Below, piece after piece: positions 1-12,575 of a stretch of DNA of 64,000 nt (positions within the stretch are counted from its first letter, which is position 1; each line of letters starts with the position of its first letter). Where the stretch lies: assembly GCF_009727055.1 (NCBI RefSeq), contig NC_052352.1:21075085-21139084 (forward strand), given 5' to 3'. The notes under the pieces are model-generated. The model was not told the origin of the DNA, did no database searches, and was given only the letters and a program-made list of their open reading frames with translations. The DNA is from Benincasa hispida. Its lineage: Eukaryota; Streptophyta; Magnoliopsida; Cucurbitales; Cucurbitaceae. Both the position numbers and the translations under genes were made by a program.

Positions 1-101
1 CTGGTATTGACTTGAAACCTTCTACTATTCTCGAACCACATGATTAACTTTATAAAGTAAGCCTCAAGCATTTGTCAAAGATACTCTCTTGTTTCTTTCA
101 G

Positions 102-250
102 AAAAATCCTTGATCATCACCCAAGGGCGCTATTCCTTAATCCAATATTTTGAAGGATCACATGGAATCGAAGCTGCATACAAAAAGTCGTGCTTAGCGC
201 AAGAAAAGGTCGGTGTACAGATCTTAAAATTCTCAGTACTATGTATATGA
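102..250 (+). CDS. possible 3'-terminal exon of an unidentified gene (partial)
   Basis: A good splice acceptor (pyrimidine-rich tract ending TTTCTTTCAG at 92-101) is followed by an open frame read from 104 to a TGA at 248-250. It encodes about 48 residues, beginning KSLIITQGRYSLIQYFEGSH and ending in LKFSVLCI. The composition looks protein-like, with balanced residues and no low-complexity run, whereas the other frames here stop quickly. I do not recognise the family. Upstream exons would lie left of the window. A donor-like GT at 236 could also end the exon early. It could be chance; confidence is low. Confidence 0.3.
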
Positions 251-1641
251 AGCATTCATATTCCAAAGGTAATGCTGTAAATTGTTGTATTCCATATCAT
301 TATAGCGCCATGAACAATGCCATTGAAAGGCTTGCACCAACTTTTTGGTCTCTGCTAAATTATCAGCATTTAAGTGCTAGTATTTTGACAAACAAAACTC
401 AAAAGAATTTACTAATAAGCTGGTTTCTATTGATGAATGGTTCAGTTTGTACTTGAATTTTAGGGCTTGGTCTATCTCAGCCCTCTCCTTGGCTTGATTG
501 ATAATGAAGAATGTTTGGACATTTACAGTTTTTCTAAAGATGAATAACAATGAAAAGCCAATTTCTGTCAATTTAACCATCCTTAGGAATAAGATAAAAG
601 GTCTTTTCATGGGCTATGAGGGAAGACTGCTTGAAATTTTGGCTTTAAAAAGATTTTTTTTTCTAAATGAATTTTCAAAGTTTGAAATAAATGGTTTATT
701 TCTGAATAGACTCTCAATCAAAGTTTAAAATCATAGATTCTCGAATCCAATAGTCAATTTAATTCAAATTGCTTCCACCACAAGTTTATGTCAAATTCAA
801 TATGAAATTTTAGCGACAAAAACCATAATTTTTTATGATTTTTTATGACCTTACTTGAATAGGATTTGTTCTATAGGTTGTACGACTGAGTCTTGGAATT
901 TTAGGAGGCAAAAACCATAGTTTTTTTTTTTTTAATTTTTCCCTTTCTATGTTATCTTCAAAAACTAAAATTGATCTAATTGGATGTCTAAAAACCAACA
1001 AATCAGATACAAAAATTCTCAGCATGAATATATATACATACGTGATACATCCATGTATTTATGTATGTATATATGTGGTAGCATTGCATGTATATATTAT
1101 TATTCGATGGCAAATAATTGATGTTATACGTTCATTTTAGCTAATATTCGATCATTTCTTTTTAATTTTATTTTGTTAGTAATTTACAAAATTCATTAAT
1201 TGTACCAAATTAACGAATACGAATCTTCACACAATTTAAATAAAGAAATAAGTTATCATTTCTTTTTTCCTAGAGCTTAAGGATCGCCCTCTTGTAATAA
1301 GTAAGATAAATGAACATTTGTGTGTGCATGCGTGTGTGCGTATGACTAGATATTGAAATCTTCATTCCAAGATATTAAATTAAAAATAAATGTAGTGCAA
1401 GCATATCAACACTAATGAATAAACATTTCGCTTATTTACCGGAGATTTGTAATGAGTAGTAAAAATATATACAAATCTGGCAACATATAAATCTTGCAAA
1501 TATGATAAGATGTTTGAAATCAGATTTTCATTCTTTGTTACGGTGATTTTGCCTTCATTATTTTAGGTTTTAGTGAAGTACATAATACAAAATATTAGTT
1601 ACCTAATATAAAGTGTACATACCTGATATATTTGTATTAGG
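251..1641. other. AT-rich intergenic stretch, no gene seen
   Basis: The open frames here are short, lack codon structure and overlap poly-T or poly-A runs. A short TG/CG-rich microsatellite-like patch lies at about 1318-1345 (tgtgtgtgcatgcgtgtgtgcg). No splice sites frame a convincing exon, and no RNA gene is visible. Confidence 0.5.
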
Positions 1642-1743
1642 TATATCATTAATATAATTCATATACTTAAATTGAAGTATATCATCAATATAACTTATAT
1701 ATCTAATATGAAATATATCAATCACATCAAATATATAAATTAT
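1642..1743. repeat. 36-bp AT-rich tandem repeat, about 2.8 copies
   Basis: Two full 36-bp units (1642-1677 and 1678-1713) each begin TATATCAT and share the layout TATATCATNAATATAA. A third partial unit starts at 1714. The copies differ by several substitutions, so the array is old. Confidence 0.55.
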
Positions 1744-1814
1744 ATTGTTTAAAGTGGTTACATAATCAATCACCTCATGATATTAATGTAACTCGTTGAA
1801 TGTTTTTTTTTTAA

Positions 1815-1905
1815 ATACAATGGGGTGGAGGGATTTGAACCACGAATCTCTAGGTTCTCAGCACATACAGATGTCAGTTGAGCTAAACTCTTATTGACTC
1901 ACTTG
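1815..1905 (-). repeat. tRNA-related SINE-like head (minus strand)
   Basis: Read on the minus strand, an A-box-like TAGCTCAACTGAC (1873-1885) is followed by a B-box-like GGTTCAAATCC (1831-1841) and then a T-rich stretch on the plus strand. These are the internal RNA polymerase III promoter boxes of a tRNA. The acceptor arms do not pair into a full cloverleaf, so it is not a working tRNA gene. A tRNA-derived SINE head or a tRNA-like relic fits best. A similar unit lies at 54371-54445. Confidence 0.45.
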
Positions 1906-2189
1906 TTGAACGTTGAAAGTTTGATATTTTGAAGAGATTTTTCCCATTATTGCTCTATTTCATGCTTAATTAAAGAGTTTTGATGTGATTCGGTACATTA
2001 GTGTTGATATGATTGCACCATGTTTATTTTTAATTAAATATCTTGGGATGAAGATTTCAATATCTAGCTTTTGGGTTAGATGTATAATATATCAATTAGT
2101 TGTGTTAGCGGATGCGAAGAAATTTTTAAATGTTAGTTACACAATTAAATAATTACACACATGTATACATACAATAATAAAAAAAAAAT

Positions 2190-2335
2190 AATAAAAAATT
2201 AGAGGAACTAGGATCCATTTAATAATGTTCCCGTTTCTTGTTTTCTGTTTTTGTTTTTTATTTTTTAAGGAACGAGTTTGCTTGATAACGTTTCCTGTTT
2301 CTTGTTTCCAAAACTGAAAGAACATTCCAAAAATA
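2190..2335. repeat. repeated transposon-terminus-like motif
   Basis: Two similar blocks, CCGTTTCTTGTTTTC near 2230 and CCTGTTTCTTGTTTCC near 2294, lie either side of a T-rich run. The second follows TTGATAACGTT, a phrase I associate with the ends of plant hAT- or Mutator-like elements. I see no target duplication and cannot define the whole element. Confidence 0.25.
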
Positions 2336-2425
2336 TGAGAAATTTCAATAAAACAAGAAATATCTCCAAATTCATTTTTCCCCCTTCCTTCAACTTCAAA
2401 CTATTAGCTATCATTGATGGCCTTC

Positions 2426-2704
2426 GTTAGCAAAAAGATGCAAGATCTCCCACATTATAGTGGAATCTGATTGTCTTCTAGCCGTGAACCTAATCAATAG
2501 AGTTTCTCTTCAATGAATGAAGGTGTTTGCTGGCTCTCTAAAATCTGGGATCTTGCGTTAGAGTTTAATCTTTGTTCCTTTTGCTTTGTAAAAAGATCTT
2601 CAAATGATTTAGCCGACTGTGTTGCAAAAAACACTAAATCCTGGCATTTGGATTGGGTCCTTTCCTGGTTGGCTGAGAGATTTGGCTTTTTTAGATTGTA
2701 TTGA
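2426..2704 (+). pseudogene. LINE-derived RNase H-like domain relic
   Basis: One frame from about 2426 reads into HIIVESDCLLAVNLINRVSL and then stops at TGA 2511. After a one-base shift, the frame from 2513 continues as KIWDLALEFNLCSFCFVKRS, then SNDLADCVAKN. This matches the plan of the plant RNase H fold (RVT_3 type) found at the end of non-LTR retrotransposon polyproteins: an ExD acid pair, a hydrophobic helix, a 'VxRxxNxxAD' segment and a late conserved Ala-Lys. The frameshift and the loss of the reverse transcriptase mark it as a dead fragment. No poly-A tail or target duplication could be assigned. Confidence 0.6.
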
Positions 2705-3009
2705 TTTTGCCCTAGTGGCGTAAACAATGCTTCTATTTCTTCTTAAAAAAAGAGAGAACTTCAAACTAACAAAACTATACATTCTTAAAACTTTGTTAAT
2801 GAAATCCATTTACTTTTATTTGAACTTTTTATTATGAGAAGTTAATATATTTTTTTATGAAACTTAACTAATTATAATCGAAAAATTAATATTAAAAGAT
2901 CGTCTGGATTTTATTTGATAACACCCTTTGTCCTTTGATGGCTAAAGAATTTCATGTGGGGTTTATCTTTACAACGAAGGTGGAGGCTGGAGAGTGAATG
3001 GACCGAAAA

Positions 3010-3215
3010 CGGTTTATTATTATTATTATTTTCAATTTTATTAAATGATTAGGATTACAAGTTTAATTACGAAATTTCAAGTATATCTCTATTTAATTAA
3101 TTAATTTATTTTTATTTAGAAATATCTATCACGGCCATCCTCGGCAATTTTTAATCGGTCCTTTATTGATCTATTCATCTATTAGATTTGAAATTATTAT
3201 TATTATTATTATCGA
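3010..3215. repeat. (ATT)n microsatellites
   Basis: Uninterrupted ATT/TTA runs occur at about 3014-3035 and 3195-3213, in otherwise AT-rich intergenic DNA. Confidence 0.7.
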
Positions 3216-3295
3216 TTTTTACCACTAAATTTTAGGAGTTATATTAAATAAAATTAAGGAAATCATATTAAATAAAATTAAGCAATGAACTAATA

Positions 3296-3721
3296 GTTGT
3301 ATCAATTTAAACCTCAACTTTTATAAATATATTAACTTATAACCTTACATTATATCTATAATTTACCAATTAAACTCCTACACTTTCATAAATAATTTTC
3401 TTTGTAAATTGTTCCTGCATTTATTCTGACATCCATTTTGTTAAACCTGCATTTGAAGAAGTCTTGTAATAAAGAGCCTAAATTAGCTTATAAAAATTTA
3501 TGAGTTTAGGCTCAAATTTTAAGTTTCACATTATATTAGTCAAAACACAAAATCTAAAAGATAGTGTAAATTAATATACTTATGAAAGTTATTAATTTAA
3601 CTCTTAAAGTTTAGGAGTATAAATTTTAACCAAAAATCAAATAAACCAATTGATACACTTGTAAAAATTTAAGATTTAAATTAATATTAGGACTAATTCA
3701 AAGTTTAAATTGATACAATGG
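3296..3721. mobile_element. MITE-like element with terminal inverted repeats
   Basis: The left end TTGTATCAATTTAAAC is mirrored by the right end TTTAAATTGATACAA, a near-perfect 15-16 bp inverted terminal repeat about 425 bp apart. The interior is AT-rich and non-coding, and it also contains partly mirrored sub-blocks. No transposase is present. The flanks do not give a clear target duplication, so the superfamily is left open. Confidence 0.6.
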
Positions 3722-4099
3722 AATATATGCCAAAATTTAATTGACGTAAATTAAAACAAGTAAAGGCTTATATGGATCGAGATGAATTCCAAAAATTGAA
3801 CTTTCATCACCTGAAACGGTCAGTCAAAATATGTTATTACAAAAGCAAACGTAAAATCGGAAGGTATGAAACTAGCAAGACACTGTTCACCTATGAGCGA
3901 AGCAATTAAAAGGTAAAAATCTAAGCAAAAATAATGATGATGAACTTTGGAAGGATGACTAAAGCTCGGCATGCCTAAAATAAGAGGTACATGGAGAATT
4001 TGTAAACTATCCTGAAATGAAAATTAGTTTCTTTGAGAGGGAAAGAGAGAAGGAGCAATCCAGGAATGTGTTAGGACTTGTAGTAAACAGAACTGGAGA

Positions 4100-7000
4100 T
4101 CACTTCCACTTATCTTGTAGCTCTTTCCTCTCAGATAAAACCCATGTTGCAAAGATGGCTATCACAAGAGCAACAATAGTTATGAGAAGTAGCGCATAGC
4201 TGAAATCTTCAGTTAGCGAATCATATGTCCTTGAGGGTGTAATCCTGGTAAAGAAGAGATCAACTCCGTATGCAAATGCAAGAGTTGTCGACTCCAACTT
4301 GGCTGGTATAGTCACGATGCCTCGAAGACCTTCAACTTGAAGTGCATGTGTCACATAGGTCTGCACAAACACAACCGAGTTCAAAAATAATGGTGTCAGC
4401 TTAAATAAGAGAGGTATTACTCCAATGAAGTCCTCCAGTCCAAACACAAACTTTCTACAAACTATCATGACTAGTCCATATTGGCGTCAAAGGCAGAGAC
4501 TTCCAACGATTTTGTGAATTCAATTATTTCTACTTTCAAGTTAAAACCCTAATATCCTAATGCCAGTTTACTGATTCTAACGGTAGTTTGTGAATTTAGC
4601 ATTATCTCATCACTCTCAATAATTGAATTGGTAAGTATTTGGCATTCCCATGATTTCAAATCACATAAACTATTGCCAAAAGTTAGATCGCCAATTTATT
4701 TGTTGTTTCAATGATGAAAAGAAAAACCGCAAGAAACAAATTTTTGTAGGGAGGCAAATGTAAGACAAACACCTGAGGAATGATAGGCAAGGAATCAGTA
4801 AGAGGTATTACGCCTTCTTCTCTCTCAGCTTGCGAGGGGTTGATAGATCGTCGAGGATCCAAGTAACGTTTGTCAAGTGCCAAAATCTGCAACAACTCAC
4901 ATTTAACACAACCCGCAAATAGGTTTCCATAAGATAAAAATAATCCAAATGGGGAACAAAGACTAAGCAATTAAGTAATACAGAAGTCAACCTGATCGTT
5001 CATTGTACCAATCAGTAGCTGCTTTGATGTTATACCCTTAGATGTTGAGGTAACTGATATTGCTTTCACAGAATGAGTGAAAAAGTAGGATTGTGATTTA
5101 GCCAAAATTTCAGGTCGAGAATATGAAGAAATTGGTGAAGTCAGGTTATGCTTTCCAATAATAAGCTTCCAAACATCAATATTGTCCTGCAAGATAAATT
5201 GACTCGTGTAATGTTAGTGTACATGGAGTGAAAATCATGTAATATAGCATAAAGATCTGAATAACACATTCACATACCGCACGAGATTGATCATAAATTT
5301 CGACAACTGACATCTCGTATCTGTGCGCTTTAAGATTGAAGTAGTGATAGACAACCCAATTCTCACTAAATACCTACATAACATATAAATATATGAGAAA
5401 AATTGAATCGGTCCACGATGGAAGAAGCGCACGAATAGATTGGATAACTCACAGCATGGACTGGACCCGTTGAACCATGATGGGTCATTCTATGTAATAT
5501 ACGACCATTTACAATATCAATAAGATATACAACCAACCAGGAATCCTCGGGGGTTGTAGTTCCAATTTCACCACTGCTTTTTGGTGCAACAGTTGCCAAG
5601 AAGAGCAGATTTTTTGATATATATTTATACATCACATCTTGGTCTGCTACAACCTTTGCTTGCGTATGAACCACCTAGAACATAAAAATTACATAAACAT
5701 TTGCTAAAAGGACTGAGAGGTATTTAAACACTTCAACAAACTCGCCACAATACATTATAGTGGATTTTCTCAATACAAGAGAACAAGCAACACACAAGAT
5801 CAATTGTAGTAATGTCAATTAGATTGGTCGTTAAGTGAGTTTCATGAGTTCGGTTGTTTCCTTGTTAATAAAATTGCATTAAAATGAGGAACTCAGTAGA
5901 AAAATCATGAACTATTTATTAATCCCTTCTAGTTTAATCTTTTTATTGTCTACGTTTCTCGGGAACTCACTTTTGGAGGTTAAACTCCTAGAGTATGTTT
6001 ATCCCACATAGTTTGTAAGTGGTGAATAATGAAATGACACATTGCCCAGTGAATGAATGTGATTAAAATGACAACTGGAAATTAGTCTTTCAATCAAACT
6101 AATTAATAAGCATATGCAGGAAAAAGAAACTTTTGTAACAAACCCAATAATTCATTGGTAGTATGTACATTTTGCAATATTCAAGAGGCTTGATTATAAA
6201 ATTTTGTTTAGTTGATATCTAATTGAAAGTTTTAAGTGTGGGATTGTAGTAAAAACCCTAAAATCCTTTTGCAAGTTTCCCTAATAATAATAACTGTTAG
6301 GGTTGACATATTACAAATTCTCCATTGAAAAACCACAGAGGCAACAAGTAAATCTAATTTCACACATCGTTGAAATTTAGGAAACAAATAAAAGGGTGTC
6401 TAATACTAATTTATAATCCTCACTCTTTCCCCCATCAAAATCGATCCGTATAAGAAACTCAACCATTAATTTGAATGGAAAAACGCCACCCAAAGTAATT
6501 ATAGAACTTTTTAAAACATATTAACAAAATGAATGTAAGGTAAATAGATCAAACAAAAAAAAAAGTCAAGACTAACCCACAAAAGTGAAGTATCTTACCT
6601 CATTCAATTTTCTTGTAGCAGTCGCAACGATTTTCTCTGAATCCGATGGAAGCATAATTAACCATACATCCTGGCTCTCAAAGCAGTAGTCGTCCACTAC
6701 ATCAACACAGTTTCTCTTTAATGCGTGCCCTTTAATGATGCCACTGTCAGCCACAACTGAATACCAGTATATGTTTGAAAATTCGGATTGCAGAATACCA
6801 ATAGCTTCAGAAGTTTGTGGATACAAATGAGCACGACTCTCAGCATCTATTAAAATATGGAGGCGCTGTTCTGTTGAATCAGTAAATGGAAGTGGAATAA
6901 CTTTTACAACTGAGTGAATCTGGCTCGATGAACTAATCTCCCTCCCCGTATAAGTGTCAACGAATGAAAGCAAACCTGGCCCATCCATACTTTGTCCACA

Positions 7001-10000
7001 ACGACCTACAACAAGTATGGATGGATTCTCATCCAAGGCACGATGATGGGGGTCTTGCCATTGATAAATATTGAGCCATCTTGGAGCACAAGCTTCTGAT
7101 TTATGGGAAGGTTGCAGTAATCGAGACCATACGACATGGCCGTCTCCAGAGTGCAAGGCAAAGAGTTTTCCTGATTTAGTTAGAACAATCAGCAGTTTCC
7201 GGAATCCATTGTGGTCCCTACTCATTTTGCTTTTGTCAGAACTCTTTAACCTCATATTTTGAATGGCTACCACATCCTCAGGGCTTGCAATCATTAAAGT
7301 TCCCTTGAGTTTCAGCAGATGTCCCTTTTAGAAACAAGGACAACTTGTCAGAGAGGAAAATATAAAGAGATACCACCATTTCGTTTTTAAACAACTAACC
7401 AGAGCAAGAAAAATAATAAAATATTCAAACTAGAGGCTACCAAGTAACAGTCACCAAATAGTCTGAGAATGTATATAATAATGATTTTAAACTTAGAAGT
7501 TAGAAAACATGATCACTTAAATTTAATTCATACAGTTTTGAAAGAGTTGCATACCTGTAGCCATTCAATGAGATTGTTCTCCACCTTTGCTATAGAAACA
7601 CCTTTTTTTTCAACAGGCAGTTCAGATGTCACAACATTTACGATAGAGGCAAGGCCATCTTCCCTACTCCACACAATTTCACCTTGCTGTACTAACAACA
7701 GTGAATGGTCCTCCATAACAAAAAGAGCCCTGAAACCATAAGACCTATCCATCCGAATGTAGGAATTTAGAAAAACCTTCAGTACAGACCCTCTTTGGTT
7801 ATCGATTACTATATTTTCCTCAATAAAATTACTACTCCAGTTATCAATAAGCTTGACAGTTAGATGCATATGATTTCCCTCATGATGAGCTAAAGCAGCT
7901 GCATGCTGGCTCTCTGAAACTAAGAGAGAATCACTTACAGTTGCTTGACCGGGAATTTTATCCACCACCTCCAACTCACCTTCACCTTTTACTCGAACTA
8001 ATGTTAAAAGAGAATTAATTTTAACAGCAAGTAACCCTGAAAGCTTTGAAGGCACTATTTCCACTGACCCAGAAAATTCATCACCAAGATGCGCAATAGG
8101 CGACTTTAGAATCCTAATTTCACCGTTCTTAAGGTTTATTATAATTAGATTTGACCTAGCAGCATCCAAGGTCACAAGCACATCATCAGAAACTGATACT
8201 AATGCTCCAGAAAAGCCACCAGAAACTGTTGCCGTACGGTGCTTCAGCAACTCTCCACTCTTAACATTTATTTGAAACAGATCAAATTGGGTTGGACTTG
8301 AAAATCCCACAGCATAAATGATATCATTGTCGTGAAGGTGAATGTTTTGAATTTCTACACTGAAACAGTGATAAAATCAATAATGATATCAGTGGCACTA
8401 TGATTTTCATTTTTCAAAATAATATAAAATCTAGCACCAACACCACATTTGAAATACCTGTCCTCTGTTAGGTCAATTCTCCAAATAACCTCACCGTCTA
8501 GGGAGGAAACAGCATGCAGACAACTTCTACTGGAAACTAGAATCACAGTCTCCTGGTTGGCTTTCAAACTTTTCTGCAAATTTTATGTCTTGAATTAATT
8601 AAATAGTTACTATAGAAAAAAGTGTAGAAGAAATTAATTTAGCACCAGTTGATCCACTAGAGATACTTGTATGAAAGGGAGCCAAATTCAGGAAATACAA
8701 CATTTTGTTCAATAGGGAAGAGAATCAATGCATACCAACTAGAAGCAGCAAATAAAAAATCAAATCCTTAGGTGATATCCACTTACTGGAACCAACAGAA
8801 GTGACTTTGATGGATTGGTGCCCTGAAGAACAGACTCCCACACCATCTGACCATCAGGAAGGTTCCATGCTCTTAAAAAATTCCCCTCCGACGAAAGGGA
8901 AACAACATCTGAAATTATATCATTAAACGTTCAACAATTATACTAAAGCTAAAAGTTGCATTGTAATGCTTAATTGGTATTTCAACAGACATAAAGGAGC
9001 AAATGCAAGCTTAATTGGTATTTATTATTGACAACAGATAGAAAGAACTAAGTGTACCCCACATTTGTGCTATTGTTCAATAATGATGGATCAACCATCA
9101 AAGAGTAACATTCTTTTTACAAGAATAATCATGCTGTGACAAAGGGATTCCAAGTTTAATCCATTCACTCCACCTCGAGGAAGAATTTAGGTGAAACAGT
9201 ATAAGAAAATTCATGCACTGCAGAGGACACTAGAATCAAGGGTAAGTATAGAGCCAGAGGACTAGACAGTAAGATTTAAGATCTACAAATGCAGGTCAGC
9301 TAAGAAATCATAAGATGACATGAAACAATCATTTTTATAGCGGGAAAAACAACTACAAAAATCTACACGGGCTGATTGTCACAAGCATGGAACACAGTAG
9401 CAGAATAACAATAATTTAAGCAGACAAATGAAAAATAAAAATAGAGGTAGCATGCAAAAGAATCAGCATGTTCACATACTTTTAATAAAAACTCCAAGAG
9501 GAATTTCCTTTGCACACAATAAGCAATTCAAATAAATGTTCATAATGGCAGAAAAAGTGCTCTGGAGAATTATTCTACAGATAAAATATATGTGTTTGTG
9601 ACGGCATTACATTTTCCAAGAACGAACTCAATTCCATCAATGGAATCATTGGGGCCGAGGACATGTCTCCAAACTGCACAGATACAATTAGAAAGTAAGA
9701 CTTCAAATAAAATTCAAATGAACTATTTTCAAATTAAAAGCCACCAACACCGCTATCAATATTCATTGATCATTTAGTATCAGAAGCATCATCGTACTCT
9801 TTCTACAACCTGGTCAGTACATGAATCATTTCAAATAATTGGATTATCCAAATCTTTGTAAGAAAAATGGAATTTCATTGTGTTAATTTTCGTTTATAAC
9901 AGTTGTTGTTACAGGTAGGGGTAGGTTAATAAAACATAAAGGGTGTGTTTGGGATAAGGATTATCCTAAAGGCTAAAACTATAATAACCACATCTTACTA

Positions 10001-11374
10001 TAGTAAATACTATTTTGTATTCCCAAATTAGTTAAAGTCAACACTAATTCAAAATCCTCATTTGTTATGGTTTTTACTATTTTACCTTCATCATTTTTTT
10101 ATTATTTGCTACAGTGTTTACTATTTTCTTCTCAAACTAAAATAGTTTACATCCCAAACACATACTATTATAATCCAAACTAAAATAATCTACACCTCAA
10201 ACACAAACTATTATAACTCAACTATCATAACCTAGGACTATAATAACTAATTCCTTGCCCCAAACACCTCCAAACTGTTCACACGTAAAAACTTGCCTTC
10301 TTGACTTGGAAGTTACATAATTGGTTCCCATCCTCCCAAATACTATGGGCTATAACAGGAGCATCGATTGATAGAATCAGAATGATTGCCTTTGCTCATT
10401 ATCTGGAAGGATTAAACAGTTCCACCACCCCCGTCCCCCCCCCAGGAAACAAAACAATTTCGATTCAACTTCCAAAGTCATCTTGTTATTGGTTAACTCC
10501 GTAAGGAAAAAAAATGCTAAAGGAATGCTGAGCTCACAAATCTCGCCATGCCAAAGATCAAGTGATGCAATTACATTCTCTTTAAATTCATTTTGTTATT
10601 GGTTAACCCAGTAAAAAAAAATGTTAAAGGAATGTTGAGCTCACAAATCTCGCCATGCCGAAGATCAAGTGATGCAATTACATTCTCTTCTGTGGATACT
10701 ACTACACGCTTTCGCCCTGATTTTGAAGAATGGAACAAAGCATGCTTCGCCTTCCCCAAGTACTGCTGACGCCTGCAATCGACGGATGAGCTCTTTATCT
10801 TTAACAAATTGAATGGATTACCAGTTAAAAGCTATTAAAATTCAACTAAAAGTTAAAGGGAAACTAGTTTCTTGATAATACGAAATTGATGAAAGACATT
10901 CCAAGTTCATCACGTGCAGTATTAAAGTCAAAATAGAATCAATGAGGCACAAACTAGATTTACAACATAAACCCGGTCTCCCTTAGTTTTCTATTTTTGA
11001 CATACTGATGGAAAATTTAGAAGAGAAGTATAAATAAATAAGTGAATCCAAACGAGGAGCCTGCTCGAATGAATTCAAAGAAACCCAATTACTCTGCATA
11101 TGCATACACACAAATCTATAAAGAAACAAATAAATAAACTATTCTAGCAGCTCAAGCATGAGGTATATCTAAATGGATGAGTAATTCTCTAATCTAATCG
11201 TTTCCACAAATTCCTCTAGGCAACCAAGAACAGCTGAGGAAGGAGAGCTCAAGAGAGGGCAACTCACCAATCCATGAGTCCAACCTGATCTTCGTAAAGC
11301 GAAAATCCATAGTTGGCGAATGAGGCAAATAATGTAAGGAGAAGAAGAAGAGAAACCTTGATCGCCAAAACCAT
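4100..11374 (-). CDS. EMC1: ER membrane protein complex subunit 1 (EMC1), 12 exons, 984 aa
   Basis: EMC1 is the large lumenal and membrane subunit of the ER membrane protein complex, which inserts and stabilises multipass membrane proteins. Coding exons, all with GT-AG junctions and consistent phase: 11374-11268, 10772-10645, 9673-9611, 8908-8787, 8573-8458, 8359-7555, 7324-6599, 5674-5453, 5373-5278, 5186-4992, 4886-4773, 4360-4100. They total 2955 nt. The ATG at 11374 opens a hydrophobic signal peptide (KVSLLLLLTLF) followed by SLYEDQVGLMDW, then the plant EMC1 hallmark RQQYLGKAKHALFHSSKSGR and a PQQ-type beta-propeller region with TEENVIASLDLRHGEI and HAVSSLDGEVIWRIDL. Exon 12 holds the conserved C-terminal domain, one membrane helix (ALLLITIVALVIAIFATWVL) and a basic cytosolic tail ending DKWK. 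The length agrees with plant EMC1 proteins as I know them. No coding breaks were found. Confidence 0.95.
9941..10271. mobile_element. Tourist/PIF-Harbinger-like MITE in EMC1 intron 2
   Basis: The left end GGGTGTGTTTGGGATAAGGATTA and the right end, complemented as GGAGGTGTTTGGGGCAAGGAATTA, form an imperfect terminal inverted repeat around a 331-bp non-coding core. Ends of the GGG(T)GTGTTTGG type are common in Tourist-like MITEs, but the superfamily call is inference because I see no clear 3-bp TWA duplication. It sits wholly inside the intron, about 270 bp from exon 3 and about 370 bp from exon 2. Confidence 0.55.
10474..10690. repeat. about 109-bp tandem duplication copying the EMC1 exon 2 donor
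   Basis: 10474-10582 and 10583-10690 are two adjacent copies sharing TTGTTATTGGTTAAC, the poly-A run, TGAGCTCACAAATCTCGCC and GATGCAATTACATTCTC. The right copy holds the real end of exon 2 and its donor (intron begins 10644). The left copy lies in the intron and repeats the last roughly 45 exon bases and the donor (decoy GT at 10537). The copies differ at scattered bases, for example CCAAAG versus CCGAAG. Confidence 0.8.
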
Positions 11375-11494
11375 GGCGACTTCAACTCTGCCCTTCTCGC
11401 AGTGAGTGACAGAGAGAGATCTGGGAATAACGAGGAGCTCGCTCGAACGACGATTCTAATAATCTGTTTTAGATATATTTAAGCCGGCACTAGA

Positions 11495-11502
11495 CTTATA
11501 TA
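11495..11502 (-). promoter_or_regulatory. candidate TATA box of EMC1
   Basis: Minus-strand TATATAAG lies about 120 bp upstream of the EMC1 start codon, which would leave a leader of roughly 90 nt. A second AT box (TTAAATATAT) lies near 11471-11482. The position fits a plant core promoter, but the start of transcription is not shown. Confidence 0.4.
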
Positions 11503-12038
11503 AGGAGATTTCTTTTTCTTTTTCCAATTTTATTTTTCGAAAAACTTATTTGATAATAAGTTTGTTTTAGTTCATAAGGTTGTAGTTTTAATTCTTAAAA
11601 AAAAAAAAGAGGAAACAAAAAAGTTGTAGATTCAAATCTTTAATGGTGTACCACTCTTTATCTAATAGACATCTATTTTGCAATTGTATTAGTGTCTATT
11701 GTCTGTTCAAGCAACTCCATTCACAAGGGCTTGAAATCTCTCTTTATCATAAATCGCACATTTAAGTTTTTATCTTACAAAATTAATATGTTTTTTGAAA
11801 ATTCATAAAAATAAATTGGCGAGATCAACCACCAAAAATTAGTTAAAAAAAACAACTTTTCCTAACTTATCGATTGAGCTTTTTTGATACATTAGGCATC
11901 GAGATTTGCTAATTTTTTATGTGATCTCTCCAAATCTTATATTTTATGTGATCTCCCCAAATCTTACATTATGGGTGTTATTAAATAAAATCCAAACAAT
12001 CTTTTGGTATAATATACCAACTCATTGTTTGGCCCACC

Positions 12039-12539
12039 TGAAGAATCTCGTTAACCTATGAACGGAAGTTGATCGTCCAAATTCCATTTCAATTGAAAAC
12101 AATATTTACAATAAACAACCCGATTATGCATTCTAGATTATGCATTCTAAGAACAATTACAGCATGCTTTCTAATAAGAAACAAAATTCAAGTGATTATA
12201 CCTTTGAGGAAGTCTTCTTCACGAAAATCCCTCAAACCGTCACGAGCACTTCGAACAATCACAAACACTCCAAACAGCAACAAGAACTTGAACCAAAAGA
12301 GGAAGGACATTACCACTTGGTGACCTTGGTATTCTCGGGGTGAGAACCTAAGAGTGGTGGACTCTGGCTATTTTGGTTAGGATGGAGTTTGTGGTTTAAC
12401 ACACTATCGCATAGAGTTTTCTTCAATCGTGTAGAGAAAAGCTCTATCGTATAGGCTCTCACTGTGTACCGTATAGAATCTCCACAATTCGTGTAACTCT
12501 TATATGGAATAATCAAATCCTTTTTTTTATTCCATTTAC

Positions 12540-12575
<36 letters not shown>

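Noticed and set aside
11194..11385. 63-residue minus-strand frame starting at 11385
   Set aside because: It overlaps EMC1 exon 1 in another frame and reads through the intron. The EMC1 frame from 11374 has the signal peptide and the correct splice phase.
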